A stretch of DNA of 64,000 nucleotides. Source: JBFMHP01 sp040752855 (lineage in GTDB: Bacteria; Pseudomonadota; Gammaproteobacteria; RBG-16-57-12). How positions within the stretch are numbered: position 1 is the stretch's first letter; the number at the start of each line of letters is the position of its first letter. A program made the translations under genes and the position numbers. Below are positions 1 to 5,871 of the stretch, piece by piece. The stretch covers positions 1-64,000 of the forward strand of contig JBFMHP010000025.1 of the NCBI GenBank assembly GCA_040752855.1, written 5' to 3'. A model generated the notes under the pieces. That model made no database searches, was not told where the DNA came from, and saw only the letters and a program-made list of their open reading frames with translations.

Positions 1-56
1 CGAGTGCGCTTGCGGAACTTTTCGAAACTGCCTTCGGCGAGCGTTTGTTGTTTCAT
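1..56 (-). CDS. IS5-family transposase, N-terminal fragment cut by the window edge
   Basis: Only the first 18 codons are visible, reading MKQQTLAEGSFEKFRKRT on the minus strand from an ATG at 54-56. This opening is characteristic of IS5-family DDE transposases, where a few residues later the helix-turn-helix-like N-terminal domain begins. The rest lies to the left of the window. The gene is the left part of the mobile element described at 1-123. Recognition rests on recall of the family N-terminus and not on a search, and nothing can be said about catalytic residues or integrity. Confidence 0.75.
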   Translation of the reverse strand, partial: MKQQTLAEGSFEKFRKRT

Positions 57-123
57 CCAGATATTCCATCTCTTGTTTGTTGCGCTCTATTATCGCAGAC
101 TTTAGGAATTAATCAGAGGTTCC
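1..123 (-). mobile_element. IS5-family insertion sequence, one end
   Basis: The transposase start is preceded, reading on the minus strand from 123, by GGAACCTCTGATTAATTCC, which looks like an IS5-type terminal inverted repeat (105-123). TTAG at 124-127 is a plausible 4-bp target duplication for this family. The insertion lies 6 bp beyond the stop of the cassette gene at 129-676, where that cassette's attC would be expected. The other end is outside the window, so neither the inverted repeat pair nor the target duplication can be confirmed. Confidence 0.65.
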
Positions 124-128
124 TTAGT

Positions 129-676
129 TCAACTTACATCCTTGTCAGAGACGTGAAGTACGACATCGGCACAGGGTTCAGAAGATTTTTTCTGATTCTC
201 TAAGCTCTTTTTGAAAGAACGTTCATTTATGCTCCAAGTAAGCAAGCCGAATAACAACCCGGCAAGGCATCCAGCAATAAGCTGGAAAGCTATCCAAGAG
301 AGAGGGTACTTGCTCGTTTCCGAATAAAACCAGCTATCTGGTTTAGGCCCCCAACTACGACAAATGTAACAAACACAAACAAAGGAAGCCCCCATAAGAT
401 TACTCCGCGCCATAGTACGAAAGACCATTTTCCTTTCTTTCTGGTTTGCTCCCAAAAAGCCTCAGGTTCAGGATGTTTGTCATTTGTGAGAGGGGGAGAT
501 GGCTGGATTGGCAGATCAGTGATTGATATGCCGCGCGCCCTTATCTCTTCAAGCGCGAGTGCATGTGCTTCCTCTGTGAGTGATCCTGCTTTGATCCGAT
601 CGAGCAATTCCTCGGTTTCCGTGACACGATATGTTTTTTGAATCTGCTCGGAGTACTCAGTCATAAGCTCCTCCAT
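129..676 (-). pseudogene. Small two-helix membrane protein gene broken by an apparent frameshift
   Basis: Two overlapping minus-strand frames together look like one protein. The frame from ATG 676 gives a soluble N-terminus with LTEEAHALALEEIRARGI, then a hydrophobic stretch (WGLPLFVFVTFVVVGG). It then runs into a short tail. The other frame, ending at 129, continues with a second hydrophobic stretch (WIAFQLIAGCLAGLLFGLLTW) and a charged tail with NERSFKKS. The natural switch point is the run of five G at 348-352 (minus strand). The start lies just after the attC at 681-737, as in an integron cassette. I recall proteins of this two-helix layout with the RGI-type N-terminus but cannot name a family. 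The shift may be a real mutation or a sequencing error. Confidence 0.6.
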
Positions 677-680
677 AATC

Positions 681-737
681 GCCTAACGGCGCGCTCAACT
701 GGCGCTGTCAAGCGTCCGGTTCGAGCTCTGGTTAGGT
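681..737 (-). other. attC recombination site (complete)
   Basis: A 57-bp imperfect palindrome bounded by GCCTAAC (681-687) and GTTAGGT (731-737), which fit the attC core consensus RYYYAAC/GTTRRRY. The internal arms GCTCAACTGG and CCGGTTCGAGC are complementary with a few mismatches around a central spacer. Its right part overlaps the last codons of the cassette gene at 695-1768, and the next gene starts 5 bp beyond the left core. This spacing is typical of integron cassettes. Confidence 0.75.
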
Positions 738-1768
738 AGTACTTGCACTTGCACCTTGTCTTGTTGGACTTGGAGGGCCAGATTAAGAAAGAGCAAACCA
801 TTCAGGGTGGCGTAGACGAGGGAATACAGCTCGCTAAACCGCTCATTGATAAGCATGTAGGTCTGCGGATCGTCGACGTCGATTTTACCGTGATTGATCC
901 AGTTTCTCAGGTTATATAGCCTTTGCGTATCTGGTGTGCACTCAAAACACTGGGTCATAAAGTAATCAGCCCTATCGGCAGCGCACAAATTAAGCGCATG
1001 CCTAGCCCTGTATCGTAATCCTGGATTTACTACTTTATTGTAGAGATCTGCCACCTCGCTTGCTGAGAGTCGGCCGGCGTTCTCTTCTATCTTTTTGGCT
1101 ATCGCCTCCGTCTTCTGTGCGGACGACAGCTTGGTTGGGGGCACCAGAAGGCATACAGCATCGACCAGGCATTCGAACGCATTCCAGTATCCAGCGTAGA
1201 CCGCGAGTTCGTCTGCCCTGTAAACCTCACTCAAGAGGCCGCGTGGTTCGCGCTTCCAGTATAGAGCAGCCGACACGCGCTGCTGCACATCCGCCGGCAA
1301 TAGCTGAACTAACGAAAGAATGAGGCCAGGATCTCCCTCACCAAGCGTGCAAGGGATCCCCCATCTGCCTGGATTCGTCACCGATGACCACCAGCGCACT
1401 GGAGCGCCTCGATTCGCGTGGCTAAGTATGCCGGTGAGTATATTCAGGCGCCTAGCAGCATCCTTGATTGCTGCAACTGAGCGTGCCCCGAGCCTCACCT
1501 TGGCTTGCAGCGCGGTCATGGCACGGAAATGAGGCGCTTCCAGTGGAACTTTCAGCACTATAATCCCTAGTGCATCAAAGACAAGATCCTGAACGGGCGG
1601 CTGGAAATCGCCATAGATCACCGCTAGGAGCTCGTTGCCCCATTCTTGGGGCAGCGACTCAATGCGGAGTTCAAGTGATGCCAAGCCGAAGGCGTGTGAA
1701 AAGCTGTTGCCCGCAGCTTGGTACTCCCTGACTCGCTCAAACATTCGCTCTATCGTTGGATCAGGCAT
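695..1768 (-). CDS. Hypothetical cassette protein with a HEPN-type RNxxxH motif
   Basis: A 357-residue protein, taking the ATG at 1766-1768 (MPDPTIERMFERVREY) because it follows the half attC at 1790-1818. The frame itself is open further upstream to 1882. The protein is predicted soluble and largely helical, with no signal peptide. Near the C-terminus (about residues 305-310) is RNWINH, matching the R(N/D/H)x3H ribonuclease motif of HEPN domains. It is followed by a hydrophobic helix, as in Apea-like HEPN proteins. I recognise no other domain. HEPN proteins act as RNases in toxin-antitoxin and anti-phage systems, so a defence role is a reasonable inference but not shown. No antitoxin partner is adjacent. 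The stop codon is inside attC. Confidence 0.6.
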   Translation of the reverse strand: MPDPTIERMFERVREYQAAGNSFSHAFGLASLELRIESLPQEWGNELLAVIYGDFQPPVQDLVFDALGIIVLKVPLEAPHFRAMTALQAKVRLGARSVAAIKDAARRLNILTGILSHANRGAPVRWWSSVTNPGRWGIPCTLGEGDPGLILSLVQLLPADVQQRVSAALYWKREPRGLLSEVYRADELAVYAGYWNAFECLVDAVCLLVPPTKLSSAQKTEAIAKKIEENAGRLSASEVADLYNKVVNPGLRYRARHALNLCAADRADYFMTQCFECTPDTQRLYNLRNWINHGKIDVDDPQTYMLINERFSELYSLVYATLNGLLFLNLALQVQQDKVQVQVLPNQSSNRTLDSAS

Positions 1769-1789
1769 AGTTAATCCTAACCTCAGAGT

Positions 1790-1818
1790 GCCTAACGCCA
1801 GGTTCAGTCCGGGTTGAA
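1790..1818 (-). other. attC half-site, truncated
   Basis: GCCTAAC at 1790-1796 is a perfect attC core. It is followed by one arm, GCCAGGTTCAGTCCGG, typical of attC sites. The partner arm and second core are missing. In their place, from about 1819, comes an unrelated stretch with AGGACATCCATCATTT (1841-1856), a divergent copy of the region's interspersed repeat in inverse orientation. The half-site directly precedes the HEPN-like cassette gene. Confidence 0.55.
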
Positions 1819-1986
1819 GAGTGCAAAAGTAGAGTGCAAAAGGACATCCATCATTTCGTCGCCTATCATTTCGCCGCGGCATTTTACCACTTCACGCCCA
1901 ACCAAATACCGCTTAGTTGAATAACACCCGGCTGCTGCCAACACCTTTCATCCAACAGCGCCCAAGCAAGCTGCCGAACTCCCGCG

Positions 1987-2058
1987 TTTGGTGGGTGTCC
2001 TATATTTTGAGTGGCGCGTCAATCATTTGCTGTAATCATTTGGTGGGTGTCCTATATT
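1987..2058 (+). repeat. Two copies of the TGGTGGGTGTCC interspersed repeat
   Basis: TTTGGTGGGTGTCCTATATT occurs at 1987-2006 and again, preceded by AATCA, at 2034-2058. A partial AATCATTTG lies between them (2021-2029). Further copies are at 2954, 3069, 4891, 4957, 5019 and 5795. A related form, TGATGGGTGTCCCCTAATCG, is at 2917, 5149 and 5191. The second copy here ends the broken Calx-beta gene. Such repeats resemble the REP-type sequences served by RAYT (IS200-like) transposases, but no transposase is in the window, so the link is inference. Confidence 0.8.
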
Positions 2059-2455
2059 CGTCCCGCGTTGCACCGCCTGAGGCATTGCTCAATTTCAAGA
2101 CAAAGGACTTGGCGAATTCCGCTGCACTGTCATCCGGGATGGAGATGCTGACCGTTCGGTTACCCGTGACACCGTTGGGCCACGTTAGCGTGCCGTTTGC
2201 GGCAGTATAGTCCGTACCGCCGACAGCGCTGCCGTCCATAGTGATAAAATCTACACTGACATCGCCACGGCTGCCGCCACTGCGGGCGACTCGGATGTTG
2301 ACAATCGCCCCTTCTCTGGTGTCATACAATGTCGATTCGATCTGTATAGTACCGGGGGATGAGAAGCCACTGCCACCACCGCCACCACTACACGCGCCAA
2401 GCATGACCAGGCACAGAATGCCTAGCCAACAATGGATCAATCGCGGTTTTTTCAT
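2036..2455 (-). pseudogene. Truncated Calx-beta lipoprotein
   Basis: From ATG 2455 (MKKPRLIHCWLGILCLV) the frame encodes a lipoprotein signal with lipobox LGAC and a Gly-Ser linker, then most of one Calx-beta motif (TVSISIPDDSAAEFAKSFVL, then LKLSNASGGATRDE). In intact proteins the strand would continue and further Calx-beta units usually follow. Here the frame enters the interspersed repeat, which supplies the final YRTPTK and the TGA stop. The product would be a short outer-membrane or surface lipoprotein fragment. Calx-beta motifs bind calcium in extracellular adhesins. I treat it as a remnant of a longer gene cut by the repeat. Confidence 0.65.
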
Positions 2456-2654
2456 ACGCCTTCTCCACTTCAATATTATATAGAGATAGGATTTCGCAAA
2501 TTACTATGTAGGCCATAAAACCTATTTAATAATCAAGGTCACTGCTGCCCCATTAACTAGCGCATGAAAATATAAGGCCTGAAAACCGCGTTGTTTGATG
2601 CCATTAAATTGCGAAAATTCATTGGGAAACAAAGAAGAAGATCAGGCTTTGATA

Positions 2655-2923
2655 AAGTATAGCACTGTCTTTGCCCAGCAGCTCAAACTGGTGACCAGAC
2701 ATGAATTCGAGGCTCTCGCCAATCAGTATCATGCAGGCGACAACTGCGCAAGATGACCCGTTGATAGCAATTCTTCATCATGGCACATACCCAGCTTTGC
2801 GGTCGTGCCAGCCTACGCGATGTTATATGCAACCTGGCGGCGCAAGCCGTGAAGCTCTATCACCTGGGCGTTTGCGCCGTAACACACTCCTCGCTGGCAT
2901 GAGTCAACGAAACGATAAATGAT
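2655..2923 (+). pseudogene. IS4-family transposase fragment (DUF4372 region)
   Basis: Translation from 2655 gives KYSTVFAQQLKLVTRHEFEA. After an in-frame stop and a frame change near 2750 it gives GRASLRDVICNLAAQAVKLY, then HLGVCAVTHSSLA, a stop, and VNETIND. This is the order of the N-terminal DUF4372 region of IS4-family transposases. The fragment has at least two stops and one shift and no catalytic domain. It ends exactly where the repeat TGATGGGTGTCCCC begins (2920), so it is dead and was cut there. Confidence 0.7.
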
Positions 2924-2974
2924 GGGTGTCCCCTAATCGCTTTTGGTGGGCGCTTTTGGTGGGTGTCCTATTTT
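2917..2974 (+). repeat. Adjacent copies of both interspersed repeat forms
   Basis: The TGATGGGTGTCCCCTAATCG form (2920-2939) is followed by a partial TTTTGGTGGG (2941-2950) and a full TTTTGGTGGGTGTCCTATTTT (2954-2974). The first copy abuts the IS4-family fragment. Confidence 0.75.
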
Positions 2975-2982
2975 GCGTTATC

Positions 2983-3015
2983 CCCTCACCCTAGCCCTCT
3001 CCCTGAGGGAGAGGG
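2983..3015 (+). repeat. Short palindromic repeat
   Basis: CCCTCACCCTAGCCCT leads into a perfect hairpin of CCCTCTCCCT and AGGGAGAGGG (2995-3015). This sequence type is a common intergenic repeat in proteobacteria. A related but different one is at 53283-53396. No function is evident. Confidence 0.65.
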
Positions 3016-3059
3016 AATAAAAACAGATATCTTTTGCCGCCGGGTAAATAAAGAAAAAA

Positions 3060-3089
3060 AGGACATCCATTTGGTGGGTGTCCTATATT
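3060..3089 (+). repeat. Back-to-back inverted pair of interspersed repeats
   Basis: AGGACATCCA (3060-3069) is followed after a 4-nt loop by TGGGTGTCCT, so two repeat cores face each other and can form a hairpin with one wobble. The right copy continues to TATATT at 3089. A pair in this arrangement is what REP doublets look like. Confidence 0.65.
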
Positions 3090-3110
3090 TTATCTCCTAT
3101 ATTTTAGGCG

Positions 3111-3953
3111 CTATGGCCATTTCTTCTTCCTCAACACGTACTCGCGGTCATTCCACATCCATTGAAGGAACTCATGCATTTGTGGAAACGGCGGCACAGA
3201 AAGGCCGAGACCATAGGCCCCGACGCTCAGCGATGCTAAAAGCTCACGGACCGGCGAAAGAATCGTGATAAGGCGTAAGACCGCGTGTTTCACAGCTTGA
3301 TCATGCAGCCCCGGCAATGCCAGCGCATCCTCTGTCGAAAGTGGGCGCTGATCAAGCCCATGCATCAGAGTGATTGAAATATCGTCGATTGCCTTTGCCG
3401 CAAGATTGGCCTGCTCCAGAATGCGCGTTCTTTGTCGCTCTGGGACGTCGTGGCTTAGGATTGCCACTATGATCTCGCCCCAATGGGAAAGGGGATCTTT
3501 TTCGGTGTGCGAAGCGCTGAGCGCATCTAGGTTATAGTATCTGCTGGTCCGCGCAAAAGCGCTAAGCAGCTCTAGTATTTCTTGGTTTATGCGGTCTAGC
3601 GATTCACGGCGGGGGAGTGCAACATTTCTACTCCCGGCAATTAATTCCGCGGTGTCATAAAGCTCGACAATGTTGTGTCCATATTCCTTCAGTTGCTTCT
3701 TTGACGGAACAGCGAGACTTGTGCGCAGCATATGCTCAATAATGACTGTTGCTTTGAGTAGTCGCTCTGTGCCGACCGAGAGGTTAAACAGGGCTGAATA
3801 GAATGCTCCTTTGTTGTAAACATTGGCGTTGCGGAGTTCGGTGAGACCAGCCGCAAGACACGAGCTTATAAGGAACCCCTCTTGCTGGAGGAGTAAGAAC
3901 GAAGGAGGGAGCTGTGGATCGTGTTTCATTCTTATTTGGGCCTCAGCAGACAT
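3111..3953 (-). CDS. HEPN-like helical protein, partner of the HNH nuclease gene
   Basis: A 280-residue, soluble, mainly helical protein starting at ATG 3951-3953, 3 bp after the stop of the HNH nuclease gene, so the two are surely co-transcribed and probably translationally coupled. Residues 25-65 (GFLISSCLAAGLTELRNANV, then YNKGAFYSALFNLSVGTERL) resemble the first helices of HEPN-like proteins. KEYGHNIVELYD and RTSRYYNLD further on look like conserved positions of such a family. No RNxxxH catalytic motif is visible, so an RNase role cannot be claimed. A regulator, inhibitor or accessory subunit of the nuclease is equally possible. The C-terminal part has no recognisable motif. Its 3' end lies 22 bp from a repeat copy, and no attC is preserved. 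Confidence 0.6.
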   Translation of the reverse strand: MSAEAQIRMKHDPQLPPSFLLLQQEGFLISSCLAAGLTELRNANVYNKGAFYSALFNLSVGTERLLKATVIIEHMLRTSLAVPSKKQLKEYGHNIVELYDTAELIAGSRNVALPRRESLDRINQEILELLSAFARTSRYYNLDALSASHTEKDPLSHWGEIIVAILSHDVPERQRTRILEQANLAAKAIDDISITLMHGLDQRPLSTEDALALPGLHDQAVKHAVLRLITILSPVRELLASLSVGAYGLGLSVPPFPQMHEFLQWMWNDREYVLRKKKWP

Positions 3954-3956
3954 GGT

Positions 3957-4853
3957 CTACGAGAACTCCCTTTCGAAGTAAATCATTGCATCAAGCAAGT
4001 TGTCTTGCGCATCTCCCTGATGAACAGCAGAGTGGCAATTCGGGCAGAGAAGCATCAAATCATCAAAATAGTTGCGCCGTGCCCCAGTAAGCTGCGATAG
4101 GGGCACGATGTGGTGCACTTCTATGAAATCCTTTTCTATAAAAGGATACTTTTCCTTTAGATTTACAAGGCAGATTTCGCAGAATATTCGACCGTGCTTT
4201 TCGAAAAAGGCAGCAACCTTCTTTTCTCTCAACTCTTTCGATCGCTCGATCTCAAGGTGAAGCGCATAATTCGTCTCACCTTCAAACGCAAACGGATCCT
4301 CTTCCACGAGATCCGACCAATGTTCTTCGCGTTTTTGCCAAACAGCGGGAGAGTAAGCGAGCACCCCGGAGTTTATGTACTCGACGGGGATTTCTTTCAA
4401 CTGCAACTCGTACTCGTCGGGAAAAGTATCTTTGATCTTTTCAAGCTCTTCGAAGCGAAGCTGAATGGCCATCCGCATGGCGCCTGTTTCCCCGTGCTTG
4501 AGTACACCAAACCGCTTACTCTTGTACACACCGGGCTCTGGCGACCAGGATGCCAACCAACTTGCGTATTTGTGCCCTTTCCGTGTGGAAATCACCCTTC
4601 TTACACCCGGAATCGGACCGCTTCCCTTCCGGCGATGAACGTTTGTGAAGCGTTTCCTACTGCGTGGAAATGCTTCTTTCAACTCTTTAAGGTATTCAAT
4701 GGCCTTTTCAAGGGCTGCCTCAGACGATCCATATACTCCGTCAGAAAACAGCTTCCGGAAGTGGGCATCCTCCCTTTTGACTCGGACCCACCACCCCCGG
4801 GTGCTGCCCTGCTCAAAACGAATAATTCCTTTTGGGACCTTTACCGTTTCCAT
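3957..4853 (-). CDS. AP2-type DNA-binding HNH endonuclease
   Basis: A 298-residue protein. Residues about 7-62 (GIIRFEQGSTRGWWVRVKRE) and about 82-142 (GVRRVISTRKGHKYASWLAS) resemble two AP2-like DNA-binding modules. The C-terminus (about 220-285) is an HNH nuclease: C225xxC228 and C270xxC273 would hold zinc, EVHHIVPLS carries the catalytic histidines, and LLCPNCHSAVH completes the beta-beta-alpha-metal fold. The key residues are all present. AP2-HNH proteins are known as homing-type endonucleases and mobile-element cargo. Here it is the first gene of a two-gene unit with the HEPN-like gene, inside a cassette-like region. That context suggests a defence or selfish role by inference only. It starts 38 bp from a copy of the interspersed repeat. 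Confidence 0.75.
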   Translation of the reverse strand: METVKVPKGIIRFEQGSTRGWWVRVKREDAHFRKLFSDGVYGSSEAALEKAIEYLKELKEAFPRSRKRFTNVHRRKGSGPIPGVRRVISTRKGHKYASWLASWSPEPGVYKSKRFGVLKHGETGAMRMAIQLRFEELEKIKDTFPDEYELQLKEIPVEYINSGVLAYSPAVWQKREEHWSDLVEEDPFAFEGETNYALHLEIERSKELREKKVAAFFEKHGRIFCEICLVNLKEKYPFIEKDFIEVHHIVPLSQLTGARRNYFDDLMLLCPNCHSAVHQGDAQDNLLDAMIYFEREFS

Positions 4854-4890
4854 CTCTTCAAAGCTCTAGCGTGCTAATAACGGCGGACAC

Positions 4891-5040
4891 AATCATTTGG
4901 TGGGTGTCCTATATTTACCATCCTAAACAGCCGTGGTTGATAAAAGTTAGCCCAACAATCATTTGGTGGGTGTCCTATATTTTTCTAATAGAAGTTAGCC
5001 CAATGTGAGTGGCGCGTCAATCATTTGGTGGGTGTCCTAC
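4891..5040 (+). repeat. Three direct copies of the interspersed repeat
   Basis: Copies at 4891-4915, 4957-4981 and 5019-5040 lie in the gap between the HNH and 150-residue genes. The short pieces between them share AGTTAGCCCAA (4945-4955 and 4993-5003), and the third is preceded by GAGTGGCGCGTCAATCA, as also seen at 2009-2025. The stretch therefore looks like serial insertion or duplication of small units. No gene is seen between 4870 and 5255. Confidence 0.75.
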
Positions 5041-5148
5041 AGTTCTTTGTGGAGATGAGCTCTTGCGGTGAATGCCGGCCTGCTCGTCGCAAAGGACGCG
5101 GTAAATAGGCATTTGCATCAGCGAGGCTTGTCTTGAGCGCTGGCGATC

Positions 5149-5213
5149 AAATGATGGGTGTCCCCTAATCGAGGCTTGTCTCTGGCGATCAAATGATGGG
5201 TGTCCCCTAATCG
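5149..5213 (+). repeat. Near-tandem duplication carrying the second repeat form
   Basis: GAGGCTTGTCT, then CTGGCGATCAAATGATGGG and TGTCCCCTAATC, is present twice in succession (from about 5122 and from 5171), the second copy slightly shorter. Each ends with a TGATGGGTGTCCCCTAATCG core (5149-5171, 5191-5213). Confidence 0.7.
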
Positions 5214-5231
5214 CCCTCTTCTCCTCTATGA

Positions 5232-5260
5232 CTTGCCGCGTGGTTGAGCGACGTGTTATG
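5232..5260 (-). other. attC half-site, truncated
   Basis: Read on the minus strand, the stop TAA of the gene at 5256-5708 lies in CATAAC, followed by ACGTCGCTCAACCACGCGGC, which looks like the first arm of an attC. The complementary arm is missing. About 18 bp further comes a repeat core (5191-5213). Overlap of a stop codon with the attC core is the normal cassette arrangement. Confidence 0.45.
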
Positions 5261-5708
5261 TTGCGTTTGCAAGATACACCGAATTTTGTTTCGCTTCATT
5301 GAACTCGCTGGCCGTGAGAAAAGGCCAGACTTCCCAAGTGCCATTTTCTTTCCACTTTTTATCAAGGTATCTCGGAAGAAAACCAAAGGTAATGATTCCG
5401 AGAAATAACCGCACTAACGGAAACTCCCAATGCTTTGGCGGCCACCGATACTCAATATCGGATTTCAGAAACAGGATGAACCTTGAAATAATTTTCTTCT
5501 GTTCATCAGACAACGTCCACTCGCCCTTCAGTTTATGATGCTTGATGTCATCATAGACATACCAGATTTCCTGGCGAATTCGGGCAACCCCGGTGTCTTT
5601 GGTTCGAATTGACCAAACGAAGTTATCGAACTCGAAATTGTTACTAAGGCCCGCAACGAAGTGACGAATTGCCTCGGCCAGCTTATTTCTTGCGTCACGG
5701 TCGATCAT
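5256..5708 (-). CDS. Conserved hypothetical cassette protein (150 residues)
   Basis: The protein starts MIDRDARNKLAEAIRHFVAG. It has a hydrophilic N-terminal two thirds with IWYVYDDIKHHKLKGEWTLS and FLKSDIEYRWPPKHW, then one hydrophobic stretch (VRLFLGIITFGFLPRYLDKK). I recall cassette-borne and chromosomal hypotheticals with the same pattern (short basic N-terminus, a W..YDD..HxL block and FLxSDxEYxWP), but the family has no function I know. The gene is flanked by two half attC sites, which supports cassette origin. It may be a soluble protein with a buried helix or a peripheral membrane protein. Confidence 0.65.
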   Translation of the reverse strand: MIDRDARNKLAEAIRHFVAGLSNNFEFDNFVWSIRTKDTGVARIRQEIWYVYDDIKHHKLKGEWTLSDEQKKIISRFILFLKSDIEYRWPPKHWEFPLVRLFLGIITFGFLPRYLDKKWKENGTWEVWPFLTASEFNEAKQNSVYLANAT

Positions 5709-5724
5709 GGTTTCTGTCTAAGCC

Positions 5725-5794
5725 ACATAACGACGCAAATCACCGGCGACAAAAAGCGAAGCGAGGAATGAGCGGCGCTTTTTGTCGTCCGAGC
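5725..5794 (-). other. attC site missing its distal core
   Basis: ACATAAC (5725-5731) is the core next to the downstream gene start. It is followed by GACGCAAATCACCGG and a strong stem of CGACAAAAAGCG (5745-5756) with CGCTTTTTGTCG (5776-5787). The far side should end in a second core but instead stops after TCCGAGC and continues directly as AATCATTTGGTGGGTGTCC (5795 on). About 15-20 bp of the attC appear lost at the repeat junction. Confidence 0.6.
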
Positions 5795-5819
5795 AATCAT
5801 TTGGTGGGTGTCCTATATT
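5795..5819 (+). repeat. Interspersed repeat copy at a broken attC
   Basis: A full copy of the TGGTGGGTGTCCTATATT repeat, directly abutting the incomplete attC at 5725-5794. The next 50 bp up to the TIR gene stop contain no recognisable attC. Confidence 0.75.
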
Positions 5820-5871
5820 ACTTATATTCAAGGTTAGCCACGACTTCGCGTAAGGGCCATTAGGTTGAAGG

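Noticed and set aside
1917..3268. Plus-strand frames with NHLVGVLY or HLVGVLY
   Set aside because: These residues are just the translation of the interspersed repeat, and the flanking frames are antisense to better genes or remnants.
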